Assembly: GCF_033101155.1 (NCBI RefSeq)
Contig: NZ_JAWMPX010000026.1
Coordinates: 8,448 to 72,447 of the forward strand
From: Tropicimonas sp033101155
GTDB taxonomy: Bacteria; Pseudomonadota; Alphaproteobacteria; Rhodobacterales; Rhodobacteraceae
Direction: 5' to 3'
DNA length: 64,000 bases
How positions within the stretch are numbered: the first letter of the stretch is position 1; every line of letters starts with the position of its first letter. The notes beneath the pieces are model-generated. The model had not been told where the DNA came from and ran no database searches. It saw only the letters and a list, made by a program, of their open reading frames with translations. Positions 44,108 through 53,840 of the stretch are shown one piece after another. The translations under genes were made by a program, and so were the position numbers.

Positions 44108-46096
44108 ATGGCCGGTTTCGCAATGGCGCGCCTCGCCCTCACGGCCACAGGCCGCCTCGGCTTTGCCCTTCCGGCGAGCGCCTTGCTCGCGACGCTGCTG
44201 GCCGGCGCGCCGGGCCGGGCCGAAGACGCGCCTGACCGGCCCGACTATGTTGGCAGCGAGGCTTGCGTGGAGTGTCACGAGGGGGAGTGGGAGGACTGGA
44301 CCGGCTCGCATCACGACCTCGCCTGGACCGAGACCAGCGAAGGCGTGCTGGCGGATTTCGACGACACCGCTTTCAGCCATCGCGGGATCACCTCGCGCTT
44401 CACCCGCGAAGGTGAGACGCTCTTTATCGAGAGCGACGGGCCGGACGGCGCCATGACACGCTGGCCAGTTGCCGGCGTGATCGGCATCGAGCCGCTACAG
44501 CAGTATTTCGTCGAGACCGAGCCCGGCCGCTTCCAGACATTCGACATCCCGTGGGATACCGAGCAGGACGAGTGGTTCCACATGTATGCCGAGCAGCACC
44601 TGCCGGCCTCCGACGCCTTCCACTGGTCCGGCCCTTACAAGACCTGGAACAATCGCTGCGCCGAGTGCCACGCCACCGACTATCAGCGCAATTTTGATCC
44701 CGCCGAACAACGCTACAACTCGACCTATTCCGAGATCGGTGTCGGCTGCGAGGCCTGCCACGGCCCCGGCTCGACCCATATCGACTGGGCCGAGGAAGAG
44801 AGAGCCGGCGCGGATTGGCCGCCGCAAGGATTGAGCGAAACCGGACTGACCATCGATTTCGCCGACGGCGATGTGGAGACCGAGATCCAGCAATGCGCCG
44901 CCTGCCACGCCCGGCGCGGCCCGCTGGAGGGCGGCTCCCCCCTGCCCGGCACCGCGTTCCACGACGCCTATCGCCTCTCGACCCTGCGCCCGGCGCTCTA
45001 CCACCCCGACGGCCAGATCCTCGACGAGGTTTATGTCTACGGCTCCTTCCTGCAATCGAAAATGTATGAAAAGGGCGTGACCTGCTCGGATTGCCACGAT
45101 GTCCACAGCGCCACCCATTACAACGAAGGCAACGGCATCTGCCTGAGTTGCCATTCCCCTGCCGGCAATCCGGATTTCCCGACGCTCCGCCTTGCCGAGT
45201 ATGACAGCCCCGAGCACCATTTCCACGAAGACGGCAGCGAGGGCGCCCAATGCGTCTCCTGCCACATGATCGAGCGCGTCTATATGGGCGTGGATGGCCG
45301 GCACGACCACTCCTTCCGCGTCCCCCGCCCCGACCTCACAGTGGCCACCGGCGCGCCCAATGCCTGCACCGATTGCCACGCCGCCGAGGGCCCGTTCTGG
45401 GCCCAGGCGGAGCTGGAGAAACGATTCCCTGAGTCCGCCTATCGCGGCGCGCATTTCGCCACCGCCTTCGCGGCCATCGGCACAGGCGACCCCGCCGCGC
45501 GCGACGAACTGGTCGAGATTGCGCTCTCCAACCAACCCGGCATTATCCGTGCCACCGCTTTGGAGATGCTCGCGCCGCTGGCAGAGCCCGCGCACGCTGA
45601 CCGGTTGGCACCGCTCCTCGCCGACCCCGATCCGCTGGTACGCGCGAATGCCGCCCCGCTGCAGCGCCAGACAGAACCCTCAACCATGGTCCAGCGACTG
45701 CTGCCGCTATTGACCGACAGCCGCCGGGTCGTGCGCAATGCCGCCGCGCGGGAAATGCTCGCCGCGCCCGTCGAGAGCTTGTCCGAGCCGCATCGCAACG
45801 CGCTCTCTTCCGCCATGGTCGAATGGCAGCAAACCCTTGCTGTAACGACGGATTTCCCCGAAACACAGCTCGTCCTCGGCGGCATCGCCCTGACCACGCG
45901 CAACCTGGACGGAGCCCTTGCCTCCTTCCGCGAGGCCGTTCGGATCGATCCGCAGATGACCCAGGCCTGGTCGATGCTCGCACGCCTCGAAGCCGCCGCC
46001 GGCCGCCCCGAGGCCGCACGCGAAGTGCTGCAGGCTGCCATCGGAGCGAATCCGGAAGCGGGCGAACTCCAGGACCTGCTCGATCAGCTCCCCTGA
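44108..46096 (+). CDS. Octaheme cytochrome c with C-terminal HEAT/TPR repeats
   Basis: A 662-residue exported multiheme protein. A signal peptide covers residues 1-38. Eight CxxCH motifs are at 53, 184, 214, 263, 326, 345, 382 and 420 (CVECH, CAECH, CEACH, CAACH, CSDCH, CLSCH, CVSCH, CTDCH). The C-terminal third has HEAT-like repeats (about 450-570, with ALEMLAPLAEP and NAAAREMLAAP) and TPR-like repeats (about 590-655, NLDGALASFREAVRIDPQMTQ). AGGAGATTCTCC precedes the ATG at 44108. It resembles the cytochrome c554 type of tetratricopeptide-linked multiheme proteins, with electron partners unknown. Confidence 0.92.
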   Translation: MAGFAMARLALTATGRLGFALPASALLATLLAGAPGRAEDAPDRPDYVGSEACVECHEGEWEDWTGSHHDLAWTETSEGVLADFDDTAFSHRGITSRFTREGETLFIESDGPDGAMTRWPVAGVIGIEPLQQYFVETEPGRFQTFDIPWDTEQDEWFHMYAEQHLPASDAFHWSGPYKTWNNRCAECHATDYQRNFDPAEQRYNSTYSEIGVGCEACHGPGSTHIDWAEEERAGADWPPQGLSETGLTIDFADGDVETEIQQCAACHARRGPLEGGSPLPGTAFHDAYRLSTLRPALYHPDGQILDEVYVYGSFLQSKMYEKGVTCSDCHDVHSATHYNEGNGICLSCHSPAGNPDFPTLRLAEYDSPEHHFHEDGSEGAQCVSCHMIERVYMGVDGRHDHSFRVPRPDLTVATGAPNACTDCHAAEGPFWAQAELEKRFPESAYRGAHFATAFAAIGTGDPAARDELVEIALSNQPGIIRATALEMLAPLAEPAHADRLAPLLADPDPLVRANAAPLQRQTEPSTMVQRLLPLLTDSRRVVRNAAAREMLAAPVESLSEPHRNALSSAMVEWQQTLAVTTDFPETQLVLGGIALTTRNLDGALASFREAVRIDPQMTQAWSMLARLEAAAGRPEAAREVLQAAIGANPEAGELQDLLDQLP

Positions 46097-46208
46097 CCAA
46101 AAGGTCAGCAGAACTTTCGCCAAGGATCGGCCCCGGATTACCGGAACGTTAGGGTTTTGATGGTCTGTATGACGCAATCAACAAGACCCTGAAGGAACGG
46201 AAACGCCA

Positions 46209-48578
46209 ATGCCGTCGTCCAAACATCGTCTCGACTGGAGCCACTGGAGCATCCGCAAGCAGATCAACATGGCCATGGGAAGCGTCGGTCTTCTCTTGCT
46301 GGCCATTGCCGTGATCGCGGTGGTTCTGACGAACCAGATTGGTGGAATCTTCACCGAATACCGCGCGGCTGCGCACCAAAGCCTGTCCGCAACCGATATT
46401 GGCAACGACCTCGCACATGTACGACGCCTGGTTTTCCAGTATCGCGATACCGGATCCAAGGAGATCGAGGCGCAAATCTTCGAGATTACGGCGGAGTTGC
46501 TCGAACACAGCGAAGAAAACCAGGTGAGCTACGCGGAACAACCTGTGTTGGTGGAGTTGTTCGGCAAGATCGCTGAGGATCTTGAGAACTACCGGTCGAA
46601 TTTCGAAACCGCCGCTTTTCTGCAGGATCGCCGCAACGCTCTGGTCAAGGACATTTCCGAAATCGGTCCCTCGGCGCGCAAGAAGCTCTCGGACGTGCTG
46701 GCCGCGTCAAGCAGGTCCGACAGCGGGGCAACCGTGTATGCGGCATCCTTGGTCCAGCAAAGCTTTCTACTCGGGCAGTTCTATCTCGAACGGTTCCTGC
46801 TGAGAAATGACATCGCGGCCTTCGAGGAAGCCCTCGGTCATATCGACGCCGCAATGGCCGCAAAAGACGAGATGCTGGAGACCCTGAGCGATCCGGACAC
46901 AAAAACGCTCGCGGGTGAGGCCTTGATGGAGATCTTCCGATATCGCGCCGCGGCGGATCGGGTCAGACTGGCGATCGAACAGCGCAACATCGCCTATGTG
47001 GAGATGGACACTCTTGGTCCGCATATCGAGGGGCTGCTTTCCGGCTTCCAGCAGGACGTGATCGGTCGCCAGAATACACTGGGTCCGGAAGGAGGCACTG
47101 TTATCAATACAGCCTCCCTTGCCGTCGAAATCCTTGGAATCATTTCCGTTCTGATCGCAATCTTTCTGTCCTGGCGTATCGGGCGGGCCTTGTCGCGCAA
47201 GATCAACGATTCCGTTCAAACCATGAGCGAACTGGCCCAGGGCAACCTTGAGATCGAGGTGACCGGACAGGACAAACAGAACGAACTCGGAGAGATGGCG
47301 CGCGCTCTTGTTGTCTTCCGGGACAACGCATACGAAGCACGGCAACTCGAACAGGAAAAGGAAGAGGCGGACAAGCGCGAGCGCCACCTTCAGGCTGAAC
47401 AGGCGGAACGCGACCGCAAGGCGGCCGAGGAGGCCAAGCAACGCGCCGAGGAAGAACGGCGCCAGTTCGAGGAACTCGAACGGTTCCGCGAAACTGTCGA
47501 TGCCGTCATCGAAAAGGCAGCCGAGGGAGATTTTTCCCCCCGCATCGCCCTGACGACCTCGAATGAGGGGTTCCGTCAGATGGCACAATCGATCAATATC
47601 ATGCTCGAAAATGTCGAGGCAGGCGTTTCCGAAACGGCGCGCATCCTTCAACACATGTCCACCGGCGACCTGACCGGTCGGATGTCGGGCACGTTCCGTG
47701 GTGCCTTCGCGCAGTTGCAATCAGATGTGAACCGTACAATCGAGACGATGAGCGACCTTATCGGCGAGTTGGCCGAGCGCGGGGCCAGCGTCGACAGCAA
47801 ATCAGCGGAGTTGCAGGCGGCGGCACAGGACATGTCGCGCCGAACGGAACAGAACGCCGCATCGCTTGAAGAAACCTCTGCGGCCCTCGAACAGATGTCT
47901 GCTGGCGTCAAGCAGGTCGCTGACACCATTGCTCAAGCGAATAACGAAGCCGATTCCGCCGCTGCCGCCGCCCGTCAGGGCGCCGAAATCAGCCGGGATG
48001 CAGTCAACGCGCTCTCGGAAATCACCGATGCATCCAAACGCATGGATTCCATCGCCGGTATAATCGAAGACATCGCTTTCCAGATCAATCTTCTGGCGCT
48101 GAATGCCGGGGTCGAATCTGCTCGGGCAGGCGAAGCAGGACGCGGCTTTGCCGTCGTCGCCTCGGAGGTCCGGTCTCTCGCGCAGAGGTCAACGGAAGCC
48201 GTCGCGGAGATCACGCAAGTGATCTCGATCGCCCGCGAAAAAGTCGAAATCGGGTCCACAAGTGTTGGCAAGACCCAGTCCACGCTGGACAAGATCGTCA
48301 CAGCGGTAAACCGGGTCAGCGATCAGATGGGAAGCGTCACGGAATCGATGGACCAGCAATCGACCGGCATTGCCGAAATCAACACAGCGGTCACGACCCT
48401 GGATTCCAGCACACAAGCCAATGCCTCTGTTTCCGAGGAAGTGACCGCCGCAAGCAGCGTTCTGCAGGCCGACGCGCGCAACCTGAGCGCCTCTCTGAGC
48501 ACGTTCAGAACCGACAACACCACTGCGCTGGAAGACCGCCCCACGCTCCCTGTAAGCGATGCGGAGTTCGCAGCCTAA
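46209..48578 (+). CDS. Methyl-accepting chemotaxis protein
   Basis: A 789-residue chemoreceptor. Membrane segments at about 20-42 and 300-322 enclose a large helical periplasmic sensor domain. A HAMP domain (about 323-376) and a charged coiled coil with a second HAMP-like unit follow. The signalling tip is FQINLLALNAGVESARAGE followed by GRGFAVVASEVRSLAQRS. AAGGAACGGAAACGCCA precedes the ATG. There are no che genes near it, so it acts with a distant chemosensory cluster. No terminal pentapeptide for CheR is evident. Confidence 0.95.
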   Translation: MPSSKHRLDWSHWSIRKQINMAMGSVGLLLLAIAVIAVVLTNQIGGIFTEYRAAAHQSLSATDIGNDLAHVRRLVFQYRDTGSKEIEAQIFEITAELLEHSEENQVSYAEQPVLVELFGKIAEDLENYRSNFETAAFLQDRRNALVKDISEIGPSARKKLSDVLAASSRSDSGATVYAASLVQQSFLLGQFYLERFLLRNDIAAFEEALGHIDAAMAAKDEMLETLSDPDTKTLAGEALMEIFRYRAAADRVRLAIEQRNIAYVEMDTLGPHIEGLLSGFQQDVIGRQNTLGPEGGTVINTASLAVEILGIISVLIAIFLSWRIGRALSRKINDSVQTMSELAQGNLEIEVTGQDKQNELGEMARALVVFRDNAYEARQLEQEKEEADKRERHLQAEQAERDRKAAEEAKQRAEEERRQFEELERFRETVDAVIEKAAEGDFSPRIALTTSNEGFRQMAQSINIMLENVEAGVSETARILQHMSTGDLTGRMSGTFRGAFAQLQSDVNRTIETMSDLIGELAERGASVDSKSAELQAAAQDMSRRTEQNAASLEETSAALEQMSAGVKQVADTIAQANNEADSAAAAARQGAEISRDAVNALSEITDASKRMDSIAGIIEDIAFQINLLALNAGVESARAGEAGRGFAVVASEVRSLAQRSTEAVAEITQVISIAREKVEIGSTSVGKTQSTLDKIVTAVNRVSDQMGSVTESMDQQSTGIAEINTAVTTLDSSTQANASVSEEVTAASSVLQADARNLSASLSTFRTDNTTALEDRPTLPVSDAEFAA

Positions 48579-49172
48579 GTCACGGTTGGGACCTACCGGC
48601 TGACGCCGGTAGGATCCCGGGTGTGCTGGATTAAGGCTAATCGACCCTCAGCGAATGAGACTGCTGTCCAAGGCAAGAAAGACGAACGCAGTGAAGCTTT
48701 GATCGGTTTGGTAGCAACTCTCCTCGTTTCCCCTGACCGGCCCTCACGGAATATGATTGTTGCCTGGGACACCCGCAGGTCTATGCTGCCCACCACTGGC
48801 AGAGACGCCGAAATCTGTATCTCGGTTCGCAAGAACGATGGGGTGCGGAAAGAGAACAGGTCTGCCAGCACTCGAAAACACAGTCTGCGCGATTAGCGGA
48901 CCTCTCAGAAAGGAACGGACCGGCTTTCACATTCGACATCATGTCAAAGCTGGAAGATCGTGCAAAAGCTGAGAGGCGGTGTACAAGGTTTTCGCCGAAC
49001 GTTTCAGGGCAACCGCCCCCGAACGACACATGAACGATATCGACACCAGAGTTCTTCAACGATTCTGACGAGACTGCGACAGTGGAGGGCGCAAAAACCT
49101 CACGCCCCTGATCGCTACATCCAGAGGCAGGGGGACCTCGGCTCCCCCCACGCTCCAGATTCCGAGATTAGA
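48579..49172. other. Intergenic region after the chemoreceptor gene
   Basis: The 594 bp contain a perfect 9-bp hairpin just after the chemoreceptor (CCTACCGGC/GCCGGTAGG at 48592-48613, no T-tract). A GC hairpin GGGGGA/TCCCCC lies at about 49130-49148, downstream of the VPLPA gene. Otherwise no supported gene was seen; short frames lack ribosome binding sites. Confidence 0.55.
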
Positions 49173-49931
49173 TCAGGCGTGACGCCGACGACGGCGGCTT
49201 GCAAGCGTGCCGAGCCCACCCAGAGCGCCCAGCAAGAGAAGAGAGGACGCAGGCACAGGGATCGGGACGACCGTCAACAGATCCTGACCTTTTCCCTTGG
49301 CTTCCAGAAAGACCAAGTTGTACTTGCGATCAGCGCTGGCCGCGAGCCCGTCGAGAAGGCTGTTCGCGTCTGTCAGGACATTGCCGCCCACGACCGTGGC
49401 GTGAAACGCCCCGGACATGACGTCCAGCGTGTCTCCGGTCTCGTTCACGATTTCCCAAAGAGCGAGTTGGAAGGCCGCGGACGCGACGTTATCGCGGAGC
49501 TTGCTCACCAGCGTGTCAAACGCCGTGTCAAACAGTTTTGTGATCAGGGTCTGTTGAGCGGCGTTGATCTTGGGATCGTGCGCACCGGCGAAAGGCGTAT
49601 CGGTCACCTCGTATTTCACACCCAGATCAAGATACTGGAAGGTATCCAGGCACCAGGCGATAAAGCTGTTCGTTGATCCGCCGTCCGTGGTCTTAACGGC
49701 AAAGCCGCCGGCAGCAACATTGAGCGCTCCGCCTTTCACGTTATTGCCAATGATCCGAACCGAGGAACTTCCAACACCAGTGAAATAGCTGCTGCCCTGC
49801 TTCTCGAGCGTGAATTCGCCCGTCGGCAAAGGCGACTCGGGGATGAAGGGACTGGAAGAAGCCTGATCAGCCAGCGAAATGCTGAGAACTGTGGCTGTCG
49901 CGAACGCCGCGAAACGTATACCTGAGAACAT
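49173..49931 (-). CDS. VPLPA-CTERM sorting-domain surface protein
   Basis: A 252-residue exported protein. A signal peptide spans about 1-26. The central domain has AWCLDTFQYLDLG and AAFQLALWEIVNETGDTLDV, typical of the 'Cys-Leu-Asp' repeat region of PEP-CTERM-type surface proteins. The C-terminus VPIPVPASSLLLLGALGGL followed by SRRRRRHA is the VPLPA-CTERM tripartite sorting signal (motif, membrane helix, basic tail). Processing by an exosortase elsewhere in the genome is expected. The ATG at 49931 is preferred over one at 49961; AGAGG lies upstream. Confidence 0.85.
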   Translation of the reverse strand: MFSGIRFAAFATATVLSISLADQASSSPFIPESPLPTGEFTLEKQGSSYFTGVGSSSVRIIGNNVKGGALNVAAGGFAVKTTDGGSTNSFIAWCLDTFQYLDLGVKYEVTDTPFAGAHDPKINAAQQTLITKLFDTAFDTLVSKLRDNVASAAFQLALWEIVNETGDTLDVMSGAFHATVVGGNVLTDANSLLDGLAASADRKYNLVFLEAKGKGQDLLTVVPIPVPASSLLLLGALGGLGTLASRRRRRHA

Positions 49932-50367
49932 GAACACCAATACCTCTTGTTTGTCATGCATTGCTTGGACGAAAAAATCCGGGTGACCGGAGTATGCCTA
50001 CGCGGTTCTGGTCGGTACACATAACAAAAAGGCTATGTTTTTCCTAAAAAATGCCCTTTTTCCAAGCCTCAACACATCCAATACACTCGAACTGGCGTGA
50101 CTGTATCCAGAGCGGGAACAATTCTGCGGTCAGGGCTTCGAACCATGGAACATGGCAGAGATCGTCTCGCAGCGGCACTTCCCCCAATGCATCCCGATCA
50201 CCGTTCGCTTGTCTGGCCCTTTTTTTTCTTCGCCGAGAACGTGCGACGCCTTCCGAAATCATCACTGTCCTGAAAGCTCGAACGAGTTTGGTGGCTTAGC
50301 CGAGCGTTGCAGGCGAGGCCGAATCCCCTGGCCCCGCCCCTGCCCTGCCTTACGACCTGCAGATCTG
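49932..50367. other. Intergenic region upstream of the VPLPA gene
   Basis: The 436 bp are AT-rich near 50020-50065 (runs of A and T) and again near 50220. No supported ORF or strong repeat was seen. It should hold the promoter of the VPLPA-CTERM gene. Confidence 0.5.
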
Positions 50368-50787
50368 TCAGGTTGGTGTCTTTGCAAGGAGGACAGGCCT
50401 GTGCCCCTGCACCTGCAAGGCGAGCAGACAGAGCAAACCGATGACGATCTCGATCGCGAGAGCGGCCAGGATGCTCTCTCCGGGCCATCCGTCAAGACAT
50501 AGGCCAACGACGCGCCCGAACGCGAATGCCAGAAAAAGCATAGCGCCTAACGCCGCGGAGAGGCGTGCCATTCCAGGATGCACCGCGCCGGCGAAGACCA
50601 CTGCGCCGAGGGCCGCGAGGTTTGCTCCCGGGGCGCGCAACTCACTCAGAAGGGTCGGATCGGTGCCGAGAGAAATCCCGTACCCCGCATAGAAATCATG
50701 GGGAATGACTGTGATTGCGAGACCAATGCCGAGGGCCATAAGACCAGCCGCACCGAGGGTCAGTTTCTGGAAAAGCGTCGTGACCAT
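50368..50787 (-). CDS. DUF4345 membrane protein
   Basis: A 139-residue protein with four membrane segments. HDFYAGYGISL near residue 30 and ELRAPGANLAALGAVVFAG are typical of DUF4345. The function is unknown. It lies 30 bp downstream of the NmrA-like gene on the same strand, so the two may be cotranscribed. Confidence 0.85.
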   Translation of the reverse strand: MVTTLFQKLTLGAAGLMALGIGLAITVIPHDFYAGYGISLGTDPTLLSELRAPGANLAALGAVVFAGAVHPGMARLSAALGAMLFLAFAFGRVVGLCLDGWPGESILAALAIEIVIGLLCLLALQVQGHRPVLLAKTPT

Positions 50788-50817
50788 GAGATGTCCTTTT
50801 GATCCTTGGTTGGAAAA

Positions 50818-51645
50818 TCAGGCCGCGTCGGCCCAGACCCCGGCCTGCGCGGCGGCCTTTGCATAGCTGGTGAAAGCGCGCGGCGGGCGCCCGAGGGCAC
50901 GTTGGACACCGTCCGAAAGCTGCGCGTTCCGTCCATCCAGCGTTTCGCGCGCAATGGCGGTGAACACGTCGGCGATCATATCTCCGTGCGATGCGAACAA
51001 TGCCGCGTGGAACGCCTCAAAAGAGATCGGCACATGCGCGATCTGCCGTCCGGTGGCGGCGGAAAGTGCCTCGGCCATCTCGGCGAAGGTCATGAGATCC
51101 GGGCCGGTCACCTCATAGAGTCGGCCATCGTGGCCCTCTTCAGTCAGGGCGGCCACCGCAACGTCAGCGATGTCGTCCACGTCCACGATGGGTTCCTGGA
51201 CGTTGCCGCCGGGCATAGGCAACGCGCCTTTCATCACCGGCGCGAGCAATGCGCCTTCCGAGAAATTCTGCGCAAACCACGCGGCGCGGACAATCGTGAA
51301 GGGCAGACCGGCTTGCCGGATGACCATCTCGGCCCGCTGCGCGTGGTGTTCGCCGCGTCCGGTGAGCAGGACCAGTTTGCCGACGCCCGCCGCACGGGCC
51401 TGTGCGACAAAGGCCTCGACCGTTTCCACAGCGCCCGGCACGGCGATGTCCGGGAAGTAGGAAATGTAGACGGCGGAAACGCCGTCGAGAACCGCGCCCC
51501 AACCTTCAGGTGCGCTCCAGTCAAAGGGGATCGTGGCGTTGCGGGAACCACGGCGCACGGGAAGGCCCATTGCGTCGAGCCGGGCCGCAATACGGGCACC
51601 GGTCTTGCCGGTGGCGCCGAGAACGAGGATGGGTTTGGCTGTCAT
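50818..51645 (-). CDS. NmrA-like NAD(P)-binding protein
   Basis: A 275-residue atypical short-chain dehydrogenase. ILVLGATGKTGARIAARL is the Rossmann dinucleotide motif, and VDVDDIADVAVAAL is conserved in the NmrA/azoreductase-like group. No catalytic Tyr-x-x-x-Lys is present, so it may be a redox sensor or quinone reductase-like. AAGGAAAACGATC precedes the ATG at 51645. It is divergent from an AraC regulator that probably controls it. Confidence 0.88.
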   Translation of the reverse strand: MTAKPILVLGATGKTGARIAARLDAMGLPVRRGSRNATIPFDWSAPEGWGAVLDGVSAVYISYFPDIAVPGAVETVEAFVAQARAAGVGKLVLLTGRGEHHAQRAEMVIRQAGLPFTIVRAAWFAQNFSEGALLAPVMKGALPMPGGNVQEPIVDVDDIADVAVAALTEEGHDGRLYEVTGPDLMTFAEMAEALSAATGRQIAHVPISFEAFHAALFASHGDMIADVFTAIARETLDGRNAQLSDGVQRALGRPPRAFTSYAKAAAQAGVWADAA

Positions 51646-51788
51646 GATCGTTTTCCTTGAACCAGTTTTCTTTCGATGACCCAGGATTGTTCGATCCGGC
51701 AGGATGAACCATCCCCGTACGTCCTGAAATATTGCCTGATCGTCCACAGCTTCTGGACGACGGGCACAAGGACGTCCAAAATCACCCT

Positions 51789-52772
51789 ATGACAGAGCCA
51801 CATGTTCCCGACCCCGCGCGTCTCGCACAGCCCATCGGCGATCCGCTGGGCGAGATCCTGCACCTGCTCAAGCTGACCGGCACTTTCTATTGCCAGTCAC
51901 GGCTCAGCGCTCCGTGGGGCATCGCAATTCCCGGTTTTCCCGATGTGATGAGCTTCGCCGTGGTCACTGGCGGGCGGGCCTGGCTGCGGGTGGGCGAGGA
52001 TACGCCCTTCGAGATCCAGAAGGGAGACCTGGTGCTGATGACACATGGCGCGCCGATCGACCTCTACAGCGATCCGGACGCGCGCCTCATGCAGTTGGAA
52101 GAGCTGCCGATCCGAAAGGTGACCGACCTTTACGAGACGGTCGAGTATGGCGGTGGCGGGACAGAGTGCAGCATAATGTACGGTCTTGTCCGGCTCGACC
52201 ACGCGTCGAGCCCGATGTTGATGGCGCTGCTTCCGGATGTGCTGAAGATCGACCCGTGGGAAGAGGACGCCGGAAGCTGGCTGCAGGGCACATTGCAGTT
52301 CATCGCACGCGAGGCGCGCGAACTGCGTCCCGGCGGTGAGACCGTCATCACCCGCCTTGCGGATGTGGTGGTGATCGAAGCAATCCGGCGCTGGCTCGGC
52401 CGATCGCCCGACGCAAACCGGGGCTGGCTGAAGGCCGCCCGTGATCCACAGATCGGCCGGACCATTGTCGCCATCCACCGCGACCCCGCCGCTGGGTGGT
52501 CGGTCGAGACACTCGCGCAGGTTGCGGGCATGTCGCGCTCGGCCTTTGCCGCGCGGTTCACTGGTCTTGTGGGCACACCCGCGATGCAATTCCTTGCGGA
52601 ATGGCGCATGAACCTCGCCCAGCGACGCCTGAGGGAGACGACGCTGCCCATCGCGACCATTGCCGCAGATCTCGGCTACCAGTCCGAACCCGCCTTCAAC
52701 CGCGCCTTCAAGCGTGTGTTCGGGTCAACCCCAGGTCGGGCGCGGCGGGCTTCTATGGAGAGCCCTTCATGA
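51789..52772 (+). CDS. AraC-family regulator with cupin-6 domain
   Basis: A 327-residue activator. The N-terminal half is the AraC-binding/cupin_6 type (LGEILHLLKLTGTFYC, FEIQKGDLVLMTHGAP). The C-terminal AraC DNA-binding domain has SVETLAQVAGMSRSAFAARF and IATIAADLGYQSEPAFNRAF. The ATG at 51789 gives normal family length. It is divergent from the NmrA-like and DUF4345 genes. Confidence 0.9.
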   Translation: MTEPHVPDPARLAQPIGDPLGEILHLLKLTGTFYCQSRLSAPWGIAIPGFPDVMSFAVVTGGRAWLRVGEDTPFEIQKGDLVLMTHGAPIDLYSDPDARLMQLEELPIRKVTDLYETVEYGGGGTECSIMYGLVRLDHASSPMLMALLPDVLKIDPWEEDAGSWLQGTLQFIAREARELRPGGETVITRLADVVVIEAIRRWLGRSPDANRGWLKAARDPQIGRTIVAIHRDPAAGWSVETLAQVAGMSRSAFAARFTGLVGTPAMQFLAEWRMNLAQRRLRETTLPIATIAADLGYQSEPAFNRAFKRVFGSTPGRARRASMESPS

Positions 52773-52785
52773 CAGGGAGACCGCA

Positions 52786-53274
52786 ATGACACCCGTGTTG
52801 CACTTGTTCTGCGGCAAGATCGCCTCCGGAAAATCCACGCTGGCGGCGCAGATTGCCTGCGAGGGCGCCGTTTCGATTGCAGAGGATGCCTGGTTAGAGG
52901 GATTGTATGCCGACCAGATGAAGACCGGAGCGGATTACCTGCGATGCAGCGCACAGCTGAAAACCGTCATGGGACCGCATGTTTCATCGCTCCTCAACGC
53001 CGGGCTCTCCGTCATCCTGGATTTTCCCGCCAACACGGTCGAACAACGCGCCTGGATGCGGGACGTCCTCGCGCAAACCAACGCGGCCCATCAGCTTCAC
53101 GTTCTGGACACTCCCGATGAGATCTGCCTCGCCCGCCTCGCGCACCGCAACGCCACCGGGGAGCACCCTTTCGCGGTCTCTGAAGAGCAGTTTCGACGGT
53201 TCTCCAGCCATTTCGTCCGGCCTGCTGCCGACGAGGCTTTCAACCTGGTCATGCATCGGACCCCCACCGGGTGA
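52786..53274 (+). CDS. P-loop AAA_33-type kinase-like protein
   Basis: A 162-residue ATP-binding protein. Walker A is FCGKIASGKSTLAAQI, a DxW motif (AEDAWLEGLY) follows, and FPANTVEQRAWMRDVL and RLAHRNATGEHPFAV complete the zeta-toxin/chloramphenicol-phosphotransferase-like AAA_33 pattern. The substrate is unknown. AGGGAGACCGCA precedes the ATG. It begins 13 bp after the AraC gene, so the two are cotranscribed. Confidence 0.85.
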   Translation: MTPVLHLFCGKIASGKSTLAAQIACEGAVSIAEDAWLEGLYADQMKTGADYLRCSAQLKTVMGPHVSSLLNAGLSVILDFPANTVEQRAWMRDVLAQTNAAHQLHVLDTPDEICLARLAHRNATGEHPFAVSEEQFRRFSSHFVRPAADEAFNLVMHRTPTG

Positions 53275-53579
53275 AGCGCATTTCATCGCAGGAGATGGCA
53301 CCTCTTATCGAAGAGGCTTTTCGTAGAAGGTGCCGGCCCCGAGGTCTTCCATAAAATGATCGGGACCGGCTCAAATGGATTGTCTTTGAACGGCACCTAA
53401 CCTTACGTAATACTCATGGTTTGGATAAGCCTGCTATCAAGAAACAATCCAAGCCACCTGTTTCCCTGGTGTTTGCCGCCTGACCACTGGCTCCCAGTGT
53501 AATACTGATACACCTCGGCTGCTCTAAGAACGGTTCCCCGTCACGCAGAGCGATCAGGCGCTGAATAAAGGAGATTTCC
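53275..53579. other. Intergenic region with a terminator
   Basis: This 305-bp stretch contains the terminator for the AraC/kinase transcript at 53301-53321 and the presumed promoter of the next small gene. No other ORF is supported. Confidence 0.55.
53301..53321 (+). terminator. Intrinsic terminator after the kinase-like gene
   Basis: CCTCTT pairs with AAGAGG around loop ATCG and is followed by CTTTTC. It is short (6 bp) but well placed, 26 bp beyond the stop. Confidence 0.6.
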
Positions 53580-53840
53580 ATGCCGCATGCAGAGGCGATC
53601 ACAGCCCTCGACTTCTTGAAGCTCGGTGACTTCCGGGCAGGTAGCGAAATGGAGGCAGCGCATCAGATCTGTCAATCGCATGAGGGCGACCCGACATTTG
53701 ACTGGATTCACGCTCTTGTACATCGGATTGAAGGCGACGATTGGAATGCCGAGTATTGGTATCGGCGAGCGGGCAAGTCACGGCATCCAGAGACTATCGA
53801 GGAGGAGTGGCAGGCTATTCGTGCGACGATTTCCGGGTAA
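53580..53840 (+). CDS. Small conserved protein
   Basis: An 86-residue soluble protein with ICQSHEGDPTFDWIHALVHR and EGDDWNAEYWYRRAG, a pattern that looks conserved in marine alphaproteobacteria. It is rich in Trp and His. A strong AAGGAGATTTCC precedes the ATG. The function is unknown; no membrane segment is present. Confidence 0.75.
   Translation: MPHAEAITALDFLKLGDFRAGSEMEAAHQICQSHEGDPTFDWIHALVHRIEGDDWNAEYWYRRAGKSRHPETIEEEWQAIRATISG

Noticed and set aside
48621..48896. 91-residue frame as a decayed transposase or small gene
   Set aside because: No transposase motif, inverted repeats or ribosome binding site; composition is not protein-like.
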